64,000 nt of DNA from NCBI GenBank assembly GCA_963513935.1, contig OY740769.1:100915762-100979761 (forward strand). Reading direction: 5' to 3'. Position 1 is the stretch's first letter; every line of letters starts with the position of its first letter. Below are positions 11,471-23,785 of this stretch, in pieces. Made by a program: the position numbers and the translations under genes. The stretch is from Aphrophora alni (Eukaryota; Arthropoda; Insecta; Hemiptera; Aphrophoridae). The notes beneath the pieces are model-generated. The model was given only the letters and a program-made list of their open reading frames with translations, was not told the DNA's origin and did no database searches.

Positions 11471-12265
11471 CGAATGCTGGTTCGGTGAAACACCAATTAA
11501 ACTGATCAATAGTGGTTTACTTTAACATAGTTGAGGGTGTCTCAGAAGTAATTATGCATCACTTTCATTCAAATACAATTAAAAACCAGTAACCAATTTG
11601 GTCTAGGTGTAAATTGTGAACAGTAGTAATAAATTATGACATAAATACTTCTCTTCATGTTATATATAGGTTTTTTTTAGTACAAAATGCCAATTGTGTT
11701 AGTAAAACAACACAGAAAAAATAAAATAAAAAATATACCACATATACACAGACGATAGTCAAACATCAACATTCGACTATCACATAATTTTCTCCATATT
11801 AAGTATATATGAATAAAGGTTTTTAGGTTTTTCCTTCTTACCTACTACATTGTTTGACAATTGTACATACCACGGCCGAGTTCTCTCATGTCGACACCAA
11901 ACATTCCCTTCATGGAATTAAATACAACGAGGAAAACTTATTGGACTCTACACATATGGTTTGTGAATCTCTGCATGATTTTAATAGGCTCCCTGCTGAG
12001 GATTATTAATCTGTTAAATAATAAACACATTGCACAACTTGAACCATCTATTTCACACTTTAAAGACAAATTATACTTCGTTTCCACAATTCTTTTACTT
12101 TCTCACAAATACGATTCCGTTTGAGTATCGTATTTTTTTTTGACGTATTTAATGCTGACTTCTCTGAAATTTGGTAGCATTTATTTAAGAGGGAAAGCAA
12201 TGAATGCGATGCGGGTTTAGGAAGTATAATGGATAAAACGTTAGATGATTCGCGATGAAGAGAAA
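11471..12265. other. unassigned DNA before the 103-bp satellite
   Basis: No supported gene. A plus-strand segment at 11861-12124 vaguely recalls the C-terminus of a non-LTR reverse transcriptase (FNRLPAED in one frame), but this is too weak to call. Confidence 0.35.
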
Positions 12266-12269
12266 ACTA

Positions 12270-13725
12270 ACATACAATGTAGGAAGGAGTCCTGAATGTG
12301 CTGAAAGGACAACCAATATACCACAATAAGGCGGTCAGTGTGAAGGGATCTCTTGTTGGAGGAATAACTAACATACCACAATTAGAAGGTCAATGGGAAA
12401 AGATGCCGTGTGGAAGAGATGACCAACAGACCATGGATAGAAAATAATCCTAAATGTGTTGAAAGGACAACCAACATACCACAAAATCAGAAGGTCAGTG
12501 GGAAAGGATGCCGCGTGGAAGAGATAACCAATAGACCATGGTTAGAAAGGAGTCCTAAATTTGCTGGAAGGACAACCAACATACCACAATCAGAAGGTCA
12601 GTGGGAAAGGATGCCGTGTGGAAGAGATAACCAATACACCATAGTTAGAAAGGAGTCCTAAATTTGCTGGAAGGACAACCAACATACCACAATCAGAAGG
12701 TCAGTGGGAAAGGATACGTTGTGGAAGAGATAACTAACAGACCATAGTTAGAAAGGAGTCCTAAATTTGCTGGAAGGACAACCAACATACCACAATCAGA
12801 AGGTCAGTGGGAAAGGATACGTTGTGGAAGAGATAACTAACAGACCATAGTTAGAAAGGAGTCCTAAATTTGCTGGAAGGACAACCAACATACCACATTC
12901 AGAAGGTCAATGGGAAAGGATACGTTGTGGAAGAGATAACTAACAGACCATAGTTAGAAAGGAGTCCTAAATTTGCTGGAAGGACAACCAACATACCACA
13001 TTCAGAAGGTCAATGGGAAAGGATACGTTGTGGAAGAGATAACTAACAGACCATAGTTAGAAAGGAGTCCTAAATTTGCTGGAAGGACAACCAACATACC
13101 ACATTCAGAAGGTCAATGGGAAAGGATACGTTGTGGAAGAGATAACTAACAGACCATAGTTAGAAAGGAGTCCTAAATTTGCTGTAAGGACAACCAACAT
13201 ACCACATTCAGAAGGTCAATGGGAAAGGATACGTTGTGGAAGAGATAACTAACAGACCATAGTTAGAAAGGAGTCCTAAATTTGCTGTAAGGACAACCAA
13301 CATACCACATTCAGAAGGTCAATGGGAAAGGATACGTTGTGGAAGAGATAACTAACAGACCATAGTTAGAAAGGAGTCCTAAATTTGCTGTAAGGACAAC
13401 CAACATACCACATTCAGAAGGTCAATGGGAAAGGATACGTTGTGGAAGAGATAACTAACAGACCATAGTTAGAAAGGAGTCCTAAATTTGCTGTAAGGAC
13501 AACCAACATACCACATTCAGAAGGTCAATGGGAAAGGATACGTTGTGGAAGAGATAACTAACAGACTATAGTTAGAAAGGAGTCCTAAATTTGCTGTAAG
13601 GACAACCAACATACCACATTCAGAAGGTCAATGGGAAAGGATACGTTGTGGAAGAGATAACTAACAGACTATAGTTAGAAAGGAGTCCTAAATTTGCTGT
13701 AAGGACAACCAACATACCACATTCA
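12270..13725 (+). repeat. 103-bp satellite, about 14 units
   Basis: GTTAGAAAGGAGTCCTAAAT recurs every 103 bp (12541, 12644, 12747 and onward), with GGACAACCAACATACCAC and GGAAGAGATAACTAACAGAC in each unit. The first two or three units are diverged; the later ones are nearly identical and differ by shared point changes (GCTGGAAGG becoming GCTGTAAGG, then ACCATAG becoming ACTATAG). The short reading frame at 12410-12661 is a by-product. Confidence 0.95.
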
Positions 13726-14129
13726 AGTGAGTGCAAGAATTTGGAGAATGAACTACTACTTATTTACAAAGAAAACCAACCAAGAGAATTCAATTTTGAG
13801 ATTACTTTCCGCTACTGTGGTTACTGGGGTTTCAAGTAATAGCCCAAACTACGGAGAGGTGTATTTCATTTCCATCTTTGCCCTCTCGTGTTTCCCCTAA
13901 TTCCTGAATTTAATTAACAAACCTTCATGCAAGAAATGTTAAATAGACAAGATTTATCCAACGTAGTAAGTGGCCGATATATCGATAATAAAATGAGAGA
14001 TTAAGGAAGACAATTGTAGTATTTGTTTTACAATCAAAAGAGTGGTAAAACGATGTGTGACATGAGACCTCCTTCTGATTAAAAATCGCACCCCTATGCG
14101 AGACATACGACCCATACGCGCACCGACCA
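13726..14129. other. unassigned DNA
   Basis: No gene or repeat recognised. Confidence 0.4.
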
Positions 14130-14290
14130 GCCTAGACTTAATGTTTATATGTGTATTGTGATGGGTTTTTTTTGGTTAACGTTTGTATTTAATCGACGAA
14201 CTCAAGCGAGCGAACATTTAATGTTAAACTGAAGATGAGATTGCGGTGTCGAAACGTGCCTTGAATAAATTAAAAAAAAAAAAAACAAAG
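14130..14290 (+). repeat. Penelope-type 3' terminus ending in poly(A)
   Basis: CTGAAGATGAGATTGCGG at 14229 is followed by GTCGAAACGTGCC and a run of about 14 A. The layout (CTGANGA box, spacer, GAAACG) is that of other Penelope-type termini here, but the sequence belongs to a different family. The A-run suggests the 3' end of a retrotransposed copy. Confidence 0.45.
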
Positions 14291-15223
14291 TCACACGACG
14301 GTAAATCCAGTTACACAATATTTATTTAATATTATTTTTTCTTCAGAACATTTCCCATCAGTGAACATGTGTTTTTGATCATGCGCAGTCGTAAGCAAAT
14401 GTGTGCACCATTTCTTTAGGAACAGATTGGCCAACTTACGGTAACCTATATATTGTTATTTCCACGGTTCATTTTATTTCAGGAATAATGTTACGCCTAC
14501 GTCTGAAGTTTTGCCAAGAATTTCATTACAGAATCCTGCGATTCTTCGATGGGTGAGTCTACACAATTTACAACGCCCGTTCGGCCCAATTTATTTTGGC
14601 ATGTTTTGTTCGGATCTGAGTAAACCTTATATGAATTACGGTGTTTTTATTAAATTGGCAGAGGTATTATAAACAAGCTCTAAAATATTTTCGCCAAGTC
14701 CAAACACATTCTCAAAGTAAAACGGTTTCAAGGCGCCTGTAGAAATTGTGTGATCTATTTTTGCTCTTTCCCAAATAAGCGTTTTAAAATCATTGAATTA
14801 ACTTTCATACACAAAACCATATCCCCGCCGTCTTTTTAAAAACTATTCTCTATTAATGAGGAGGGGGGAACAGAGTTTTGTTCCTAGAGTCTGAATTTTG
14901 AGTTATTTCTAAAAAAGCCAAAATATGCCCACAGGGACTATATTGATGAAACGTAAAAGATTATGATATTGACCAATGTACCAATGGTAATTTAAAAAAT
15001 GATAAATTTGACAACGAGCAAGTTTCATTTTAAAAATATAAGCAAAATCTTATTACAATCTATAGAGCCAATTTTGAAAAAAGTGTAATTTTATTTTTGG
15101 TCGTAGACTTAGAAATTTTGAATTATTTAAAATAAAGGAACAAAAATGTCTTTCATATATGGTCAAATATGAATGTTAGTTAGTAAATTTAATGTTTAAT
15201 GTTAGTTAGTAATTTCAATTTTT
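14291..15223. other. unassigned AT-rich DNA
   Basis: No gene recognised on either strand. Confidence 0.4.
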
Positions 15224-15725
15224 TTGATGTTATTTTTTAATTTCCGAAATATCGCCAAATATTATGCCCACTTACAAAATAAAATCGGTCTGACTGCAGA
15301 GACGTCAGAGAAACGTCATTCCAAAAACAACAATTTTGAACTCAAAATATATATCCGTAAAGATCTCAACTTTTTGGTAATACATCACATAACTTTCTCT
15401 ATTCGACGTTTTTTGAGAAAGAAAAATGAAATTAGAAGGGTGTTATAAAAACATATGACTTAGGCATATAGGGAAATTATTTTTACAAAGTCGCAGCAGT
15501 TTAAATTGTACAGACAGACACTCGAGTAAAGGCTCCATGGTTTTACCTACAAACCCCAACAAAATCAATGAAAATACAAACCATATTTTAATTGCTATTG
15601 AACTGTTTGTCTCACATCTCACAAAATCTGCTTTTAAAATATTATATTAGCTACGGATTATGTGGTTAAATTAACACAATTTCCTCATACAAAAAACTGT
15701 AATATATGATTTCGCATCCACAGTT
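15224..15725. repeat. 0.5-kb repeat D, copy 2
   Basis: Second copy of the repeat at 9680-10195, same orientation, with small indels. The 74-codon frame at its left end is not supported as a gene because the first copy lacks it. Confidence 0.85.
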
Positions 15726-15829
15726 AGTAAATTTGATCGTTATTTAATCGTTTGAGCTGTGCCATAATTCACACACTACAGACGTTATTAGAAAAAGACC
15801 AGATATTTTCATAATTAAATGATGCAAAA

Positions 15830-16440
15830 ACATTGCACAAACTTTCTCACTTACGCATGTTACCAAAAATGTTGATTCGGTAGTTGTGAATTAAAATATA
15901 AAAATAAAACGTGAATATAGACTATGAAAAAACATTTATACAATGTATTTAAATAAATACACAAATATATAAACATATATAAATAACTTGCTTCACTTGT
16001 GATATTTGATTTGATTTCAAAATTTTAATGTCTGCTGTCAAGGATAGATAATTTTTGTTTTAAGCAAATTATTCCTAAACCATAATATTGATTTAATTTA
16101 AATTTTGTTTACGTGTTTAAATCTTTAACCTTCACTTTTTAATAAAATTTGTAGCCGATTTATTAGTATTTTCACCTATTATGAACCAGTACTTCTTGAA
16201 GAGAAAGCGAACAATAAATTTGGGTCGGATCCAAATTGAACAAAATTTCATCAAAACTGTTTGAGCTGATTTTGAGAAAATCGTAATTTTGCGTTGTTTT
16301 TTTTTCATACCGCAACTACTCTCAAAATATTTAATTATCAAAACTCACGAGATAAGACTCAAGTATACATACACATACTAAATTTGATTAAAATCGGTCC
16401 TCACGTTACAACAGACAAAGAGATATGATGCAAAAATTAC
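15830..16440 (+). repeat. dispersed repeat family C, copy
   Basis: Head CATTGCACAAACTTTCTCAC at 15831, then TTAAATAAATACAC, CTTCACTTTTTAATAAAATT, a TTTGAGAAAATCGTAATTTT block near 16270 and the tail ACTAAATTTGATTAAAATCG near 16378. Confidence 0.55.
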
Positions 16441-17190
16441 TTTTATTAAACTTAAGGGTATATTTCTGCAAAACTAACATCAATTATTTTACCCATCTCA
16501 TTACTTTATCTATACTACGTAAAACACGATACTTTATACGATGTATATTTGGCACAGTTTCGTAAGAGTCAGCTATTGTAGATGTGTTTGGAAATGAAAC
16601 AAAAGATCTAGGTCAGACTCTAGCCTAAGCGTTTGGGAAGTGACGTCACGTTGTCATGCTCTACAGATTAAAACAATTAACTCTACTTGGCAACTATTTA
16701 CATTTACTTAAAAAAATACAAGTCTTGTAAAAAGTTTGTTTAGTTTAAAATATAAGTACACAACACACCGTTTCCTCATATCCGGAGAAGGTTTAAAATC
16801 ATTTAAGAATCTTTGAATTATCCTCTTTTAATGTTAATATTTATTTCGTTTACATCAATTAATTAAATCTACAAAACCCGAAATATTCTACTACAAACCA
16901 AATTCCACTTTTGGGGCCTATTTAATCGTTGTAAATTAAATATAAAAATCTAAAAAAGTTTCGCTACGGCATTATTGATATGCTAAAACATTATTGTCTG
17001 GAACTGATATAAAAGACAACATTCAAACCACTTTTTGAAAATTTGGAATAAAATTACAAGAGAACGATAAAAAAATCGACTTACAAGACTTGCTTAAGCC
17101 ATTATAAATGCAAATGTTGGTACAGTACGAAATATGATAATTAATTTATTAAAATGTTCAACTGCTAGTACAAATAAATACACTGCGCAA
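16441..17190. other. unassigned AT-rich DNA
   Basis: No gene recognised. Holds the sequence AGTGACGTCACG near 16640, an isolated CRE-like palindrome. Confidence 0.4.
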
Positions 17191-17194
17191 GAAT

Positions 17195-17480
17195 ATTGCA
17201 CAAACTTTCTTAGTCACCCATCCCAAAATCAAATAAAAACCATCCAAATCAAATTGCCAATAAATAGGGCTAAAACTTGTTTTGTTTGCGCCATTAACAC
17301 GTTGTCGTAAATTTGATTTGTCAGTGGTCAAGGTTTGATTAGACTTTTTACCACTTAATTCTAAATCATATTATTATTTTTTAATTGTGATTTAGGATCA
17401 ACTAATGTCCACATTTCGCTAAAATTTGATCAAAATATTTAGAGGAAATTTTGTGTTTTATTGTTGATGGCTATATTAAA
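17195..17480 (+). repeat. dispersed repeat family C, copy
   Basis: Head TTGCACAAACTTTCTTAGTC at 17197, then AAATCAAATAAAAACCATCC and a body ending near the ATTTTGTGTTTTATTG block. Confidence 0.55.
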
Positions 17481-18580
17481 TTTTGACAAACAGAATTATA
17501 ATTAAACCGGGGGTGTCCGTATTTGCGGGCAAAAAACGGGTGGAATGAAGTTTGACGCATTAAATTTTTGGTACTAGTGTACTATACGAACCCCCCTTTT
17601 TTGTAAGTTCAAAACTCGAAACATCCTTTTACGAATAGTTTAGGTTATGCCATCTGTCTACTGCAATAACAAATAAAAAATAACACAATTGCGACTTTCA
17701 TTCGTCCGAAAGAAATCCTTTCAAGTTCGGGAACGCGCCAACACGAAGTCAGTGCTACTGCAACACTCTTACAAGAATCATTGTTTGTATTTAATAGCGG
17801 TTTGGGTTGTTATTTTGGCGGTTTATTAACATATGTTGGTTTTAAACTGAACAATGTTTATAAGTCTATTTGAATTTATAACCTAAACTAACCTATTCGA
17901 ATTTTTGATAAGTAAAATGTAAATCAAATTTGAACTAAAATGCATTATAATTTCAATTAGTTCCTGTTTGATGAAAAAACATGGGTGGTGGGGGATTTTG
18001 TATAAAACACAAGTACCATAATTTAAATTTGGTTTGATCCAATTTTGACCTTAAAGCAACGCACAGACATTATTCTAAAAACGCCTTTTTCGACTCAAAG
18101 AAACACGAAACAGATATATCCTCATAAAACTCGACATGTTTATAATCTATCACTTAAACTCTACACTACGTATATGTCATAATGTAAATTGATAATATGG
18201 CAAACAGCTGTGTTAATCAGTTGTACTATTTTGACGCACAATTAATGAAATATAACGTAACGAAACGAGGTCCAGACATTGAACAATTAATTAAGATTAT
18301 CACACCGCAAAACTGCCAGACAGTCTGCCAAGTTAGATGCAAATAATACAATTATTCAGATATATGATCCGTCCAAAGCGATAACACGTAACATAATCAT
18401 ATGATATCTTGCCTTTAAAGTTATATATAGATTTAGGTCGAGATGACACCAATGCAACGAAGTAATTACAAAACTTCTGGCAAGTCATCCAGACTTGAAC
18501 AGTAGAAAGTTTGCCAATGGAATTATTAAAAAAGAGAAACAGAATAATTCTGAACGAATAAGAAACAAAAATAAACTGTG
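17481..18580. other. unassigned AT-rich DNA
   Basis: No gene recognised on either strand. The 100-codon minus-strand frame just to the right shows no motif. Confidence 0.4.
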
Positions 18581-18584
18581 AAAA

Positions 18585-19502
18585 ACATTGCACAAACTTT
18601 CTTACACACCCATTCACAATTAAATTATTAATCAAACAAAATTATTCTCCGCAAAAATCTCAGTCCATCAAAAAATGAATGTCGTCTTTGAAATACTGTT
18701 TATATATTTAAATATAACCTAGACTTCCTACGTTTGTGGTATAAAAGCGCCCTAAGAATATTTCAATGTTAATCTTTTACAAATTTTTCCTGAACTGTAA
18801 TTATTCTTCATACTCCACTAAAATTTGAATGGAAAACTATTAAAAAAGATGGCGATCAATAAGTTTTATTCTGCTCTTAAAAGGCTACACACGAAAAAAA
18901 AATGTGAATATAATCACCCTCAGGGGCTCATTATAGTTAATACTGGCTTGGTAATCCCGAGAGAACCTAGCTAGATCACACATTTTTTCACGTAGTCTTT
19001 AGTTAAATCCATCTTTCGTATCAGGTCTCTCTCGATCAATTCTCTAATAACATAGGCTAATACAAGTTTATTTGTGGTAGGGGAATTAGTGTTTACAATA
19101 ATAAAATCATAATATAACTGAACATGGGAAGTTGAAAAGTTGTAAAATTAATTTTTCTTTTAATAGCCCAGAGTTCGATTTAATAAACCAAATTCTTGTT
19201 TTACAAACTTCCGGTGACATTAAACCAGTTTCAACGATATCGGTGGTATCTATTTTGAGAAATTGCATCTTTTTCATAGACAATTTTTGTTTTGTTTTTA
19301 CCAATAACTCAGAAACCGTTTTGTTTGAGTCTTCACAAGCTAAACTCGAGTAAAATTTAATCAAAATTGTTAAAGAAAATTTTGAGATAATCATAATTTT
19401 GCGCGTTTTATGGCAAATACTTCCAAATTTTAAGTTATTAAAAAAAATTACTTTATATGTTACTTATAAAATATGATCAAAATAATAAATTTGATTAAAA
19501 TC
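18585..19502 (+). repeat. dispersed repeat family C, long copy with tail
   Basis: Head CATTGCACAAACTTTCTTAC at 18587; GTCGTCTTTGAAATACTG, TATATTTAAATATAACC, TGGTATAAAAGCGCC; the body resumes near 19330 (CTCGAGTAAAATTTAATC) and ends in TTGATTAAAATCGGTTCAAG at 19490-19509, which runs straight into the 43-bp satellite. Confidence 0.55.
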
Positions 19503-19975
19503 GGTTCAAGCGTTTGTCGTGACAGACTGATGTCATTCCAACCAAGGTTCAGGCGTTTGTCGTGACAGACTGATGTCATTCCAACCCAGGTTCAGGCGGT
19601 TGTCGTGACAGACTGATGTCATTCCAACTAAGGTTCAAGCGTTTGTCGTGACAGACTGATGTCATTCCAACCAAGGTTCAGGCGTTTGTCGTGACAGACT
19701 GATGTCATTCCAACCCAGGTTCAGGCGGTTGTCGTGACAGAGTGATGTCATTCCAACTAAGGTTCAGGCGGTTGTCGTGACAGACTGATGTCATTCCAAC
19801 TAAGGTTCAGGCGTTTGTCGTGACAGACTGATGTCATTCCAACCCAGGTTCAGGCGGTTGTCGTGACAGAGTGATGTCATTCCAACTAAGGTTCAGGCGG
19901 TTGTCGTGACAGACTGATGTCATTCCAACTAAGGTTCAGGCGTTTGTCGTGACAGACTGATGTCATTCCAACCCA
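19503..19975 (+). repeat. 43-bp satellite, 11 units in a three-unit higher-order pattern
   Basis: Units GGTTCAGGCGTTTGTCGTGA plus CAGACTGATGTCATTCCAAC repeat every 43 bp. Variant types follow one another in the order CAA-end, CCA-end, TAA-end, giving a 129-bp super-unit repeated nearly four times (units 1-3, 4-6, 7-9, 10-11). The first unit continues the tail of a family C element. Confidence 0.95.
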
Positions 19976-20059
19976 TTTTTTAGAATTAGAGGGATTTCAA
20001 AAACGCATTTTTACGCAAAAAGTCGACCTCCATTTTTGATCTAAGACTACGTATATGTG

Positions 20060-21275
20060 AGAAAAGAAACAAGTTGCTTAGCGCCATCATGGTACTTACC
20101 TAAGCCCATCATACAATACAAGCAGATCCACTAAATATAACGCCCAAAAGTTGGTATCTTGGGCTTTTTAGGAAGTATTAAATTGTATTGGTAGATCAAG
20201 GAGTGTTATCCAGCTTGTTTAAAACCCTGACCTCGTAATTGTGACTACTTTCTTGACGTCGGAACTCGTAGTTGTAAAAGAACCTCCACTATCTACGCTC
20301 GTGACTTGGTCTTGCCGAATCTCGTAACTACATTTTATTGGGAGGTCAGTTCAGGTATCTTTATTTTTGTCAAAGTAAAGGGGTGAATTTGTTACCAATA
20401 CATGTAGAATATAAATCTGCAAATTTGTATATATTTTAGTGTCGTATAAGTTGAATATCACATTTTGTTTGGAGGTCAGGTATCTTTATTTTTGTCAAAG
20501 TAAAGGGGTGAATTTGTTACCAATACATGTAGAATATAAATCTGCAAATTTGTATATATTTTAGTGTCGTATAAGTTGAATATCACATTTTGTTTGGAGG
20601 TCAGGTAACTTTATTATTTGTCAAATTAAAGGGGTGAATTTGTTACCATTACATGCAGAATATAAATCTGCAAATTTGTATATATTTTAGTGTGGTATAA
20701 GTTGAATATCACATTTTGTTTGGAGGTCAGGTAACTTTATTATTTGTCAAAGTAAAGGGGTGAATTTGTTACCATTACATGTAGAATATAAATCTGTAAA
20801 TTTGTATATATTTTAGTGTCGTATAAGTTGAATATCACATTTTGTTTGGAGGTCAGGTAACTTTACTATATGTCAAAGTAAAGGGGTGAATTTGTTACCA
20901 TTACATGTATTTGTAGTATATATTTTAGTGTGGTATAAGTTGAATATCACACGAAATATGAAAAAAAAAGAAAAAAGAAAAAAAAAAAAACTGTTTAAAG
21001 TAATTATCATTTTGACATTATAAATTCGATTTTTCTAAATTTCAATAATGTTCTATATGAGCACACTATAGTCCTCTGTACAATAATGTCATTTTATTAT
21101 CTTTATTTCCAAGGCCGCTATTGTGTTTACAGACAACAACGGATGGACGGCATTTTGAAAATAAATTTTTCCTTTTCCTAAGGCCATGAACCGTGAACAT
21201 CAGTAAAAAACAGCGGTCGAAATGTTTACCAGTTACCAAACTTTGTATACAGGGTAATCAATAAGCAAACTTTGT
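20060..21275 (+). repeat. dispersed repeat family B, long copy with internal tandem expansion
   Basis: Opens with GCGCCATCATGGTACTTACC and CAGATCCACTAAATATAACG, then ATTGGTAGATCAAGG, TTTCTTGACGTCGG, the expanded 125-bp block, and closes with TTCTATATGAGCACACTATA, GACAACAACGGATGGACGGC and TACCAAACTTTGTATAC. Same order as the copies at 40.4 and 50.3 kb. Confidence 0.75.
20341..20953 (+). repeat. 125-bp tandem repeat inside a family B copy, 5 units
   Basis: GGAGGTCAGGTA recurs at 20471, 20596, 20722 and 20848 (first unit at 20341 with a five-base insert), period 125-126 bp. Each unit carries GTCAAAGTAAAGGGGTGAAT and TATAAGTTGAATATCACA. Other family B copies hold this segment once. The last unit is shortened. 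Confidence 0.95.
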
Positions 21276-21705
21276 TGAATCATGTAAGTTACTATCATAC
21301 ACCAACAAAGTTAATTCGTTTTTAGCTTCTAAGTAGGCTCTCTTACCAAGATACAACTGAGAATCAGACGAGGAGAGAAGTGTCAACGACCGAACAATAC
21401 TTAGCGTTGACTGTATTTGGCTACCTCAGCACACAAGACACGGTACGCATGCTCTGCGTCAACAAATAATACGCACTTTCACAATCACAAGTTCGTGTGA
21501 TTCTACTAAATAACATGTGAATTAATTAATATACGAACAGTGTCGCAATATTCCACTGACAAAATTACAATAAATATTTTTATAATAAAAAATAAATCAG
21601 ATCTGTTCTATGGCCAAACAAGGCAATACTGCGCATTTATCTTCGATTCTTATGTTTGAGTATAACTAACAACTATACAAAGTATACATCAGGAAACAAA
21701 AAAAG
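21276..21705. other. unassigned DNA
   Basis: No gene or repeat recognised. Confidence 0.4.
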
Positions 21706-21709
21706 TTAT

Positions 21710-21924
21710 TTTTAACAAGCTTTATGCCCGTCGTCGAACTCGTTTGTACGTAAGCACGATAGGCTCACAGATATAAAAATAGGAACATGAAATTAGGTAA
21801 GTACGTTCCTATAGAACCCAATTTATATTCCAATCTTATTTTTAATGTCAAAATGACAACGATTTTAAACAGTTTTTGTTCATATCTCTTCTGTTATTCA
21901 TATTAAAACACTAAATTAGATGAT
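21710..21924 (-). repeat. dispersed repeat family B, inverted fragment
   Basis: Read on the minus strand it gives the distal part of family B: GATATGAACAAAAACTG, then TTTAAAATCGTTGTCATTTT, TATAGGAACGTACTTACC and GTGCTTACGTACAAACGAG. Confidence 0.6.
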
Positions 21925-22205
21925 ACTGATGATAGAAAAAAACTCGAAAACAAGGTCTCACAAAAATAACGTTTACTTAATCAAACGCGTTTCAACGACA
22001 TAGTCGCCATTTTCAGTGTAACATGAGCTACAATTACTGAACAATAACTATCTAAACGTGTTAGTTATAGTAGCTCATGTATCATTGAGGATGGCGACTT
22101 TGTCGTTGAAACGCGTTTGATAAAGTAAACTTAATTTTTGTGAGATCTTGTGTTGGAGTTTTATTCTATCTAATATTAACTCACAAGTCAAGCTCAATAT
22201 TTACT
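21925..22205. mobile_element. inverted pair of Penelope-type termini (family P1)
   Basis: Arms of about 110 bp face each other across a spacer of roughly 40 bp (left about 21930-22036, right about 22068-22180). Both hold the P1 words TTTGTCGTTGAAACGCGTTT, AAGTAAAC and TTTTTGTGAGA. No coding sequence lies between. The same pair is found at 63160-63425 and a half copy at 29562-29625. It fits terminal repeats of a Penelope-like element that lost its body, each with a hammerhead-like core. Confidence 0.6.
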
Positions 22206-23785
22206 GTGTTTATTCATTTTGGAAATTAATACAAGTACTATAGATATAAAACGTTATACAAGTCCTTACAACAGTACGCCCTCCGCCAGTCCACCTAGAT
22301 ATTTCTTCAACAGATATCTTTTACAAGTTTTCTATTGGGTAGGTTGTCAGTCCCATGAATAAACGTCTGAAAGCCTGGAGTATCGAGATTTTCTGTGGAC
22401 GTTGTCTTTTTAGCTGATGGATACGAACTGGCAAGCCCGTTTTCTCCTTGCATAACAGTCATCAAATGTTATGGTATGAATATCATATTTCAAGATTTGA
22501 TCTCGTACTACCTCTCTGACTGCTTAATTTTTGACTTTATAAAATTGATAACTAGAGTGCTTCGTACAACAATAAGTATAGATTGTATTGTTGTTTTTCC
22601 TTCTACTGTTGGTTACATTGTGATAAAATCTTATTACAACAACGGATTTTTGCCTATAAACGTAATATGTAAGTGGATTTCGATGTAATAATTAACAATT
22701 TGAATAATCATTTCCGCTACTGTGTAAGACAGCACTTCACAGAAGCATTTGGATAACCATTGTTTTGTTCTTCTGAAAAACAGGTAGGCATATAACTAAG
22801 TGGGAAAAACCCATTCAAAGTTGATGAACTAGGAAATTCAAGAAGTTCCGTTCAAGGAATTCTGACGCAGAAAAAATAAGTGGTAGGCCTACATTCAACT
22901 GTTCATAGTGTAATAGAAGATGATCCTGATAAGATCAGCTTAAAGTTTTTGAGTTGATAAAATACCAAGCCTACAACAAGGAGAACTTGGCATATTTTAG
23001 AAGACTGTGTGAAATGAAGAAGCAACTACTAAATAATTTGGTAAAATTAAACAGGTATAAGTGTACTCGAAACTCAGTTGAATCCACCTGGTGTAACTGC
23101 TTGTCTTGTCCTGTACCCCTGTCGCTGTTTTATAAATAGTTAGCTTTGTTGCTCTAGACACCGAATTTGATCTTAACAACTCAAGAATGACAATAAATTC
23201 TGTTGGCTGCTGTTAATTTTGCTCTTATTTTTGCAACAACATTATTATGATCGGTAGTACTAAACAAAGATATTTAAAATCTGGCATTCTTTCAAAACTA
23301 TAATTATTGCCTTCAAGTACATTTCCGTTCACGTAACATATCTCTTTTGAAGTAATCATATATTTAGTCTTATATGTTTAACTACCAAACCAACAATCTT
23401 CGAGCCTTCCCTTACCTGTAAAAACCTTCTTTCAATCTTTCAGAAGTTCTGGAGTGTAACAGATAAGGGTGGAGTATCAAGAGAAAAGTAATTTCTATTG
23501 TTGGATATCTAAGCTCTTCCACGACTAAAGATGTGTAGCCTACTCTTAACTGCCACGCTACGATATCATAGTTGGTATATTCATTGATAAAGTGTTCATT
23601 GTTAATTAATTGGACAATGTGATTGTAGGATGTGAAAAACTGGAAAACAGCATTCAAAGACTAAAATAAGCCTTAAAGAAACAAAGTCAATTCGTATAAA
23701 TTTCACTAATCAAAAGACGCAACACGATGTACCAATTAACGCCTTTCCAATTCTTCGCGCAAATACGGCTAAGTAAGCTTGAACA
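22206..23785. other. unassigned DNA, no gene recognised
   Basis: Several 60-97-codon frames occur on both strands (for example plus strand 22395-22688) but none shows a motif, a signal of splicing that I could defend, or similarity to a known family. Confidence 0.4.

Noticed and set aside
11861..12124. Possible C-terminus of a non-LTR reverse transcriptase
   Set aside because: Only a short FNRLPAED-like stretch in one frame; too weak.
12410..12661. 83-codon frame in the 103-bp satellite
   Set aside because: The period is not a multiple of three and later units break the frame.
16630..16650. Isolated CRE-like GTGACGTCAC
   Set aside because: Single site without partner sites or a gene.
19490..19560. 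tRNA B-box-like GGTTCAAGCG
   Set aside because: No A-box or cloverleaf; it belongs to a repeat tail.
22395..22688. 97-codon plus-strand frame with hydrophobic stretches
   Set aside because: No family resemblance; hydrophobicity is expected in AT-rich frames.
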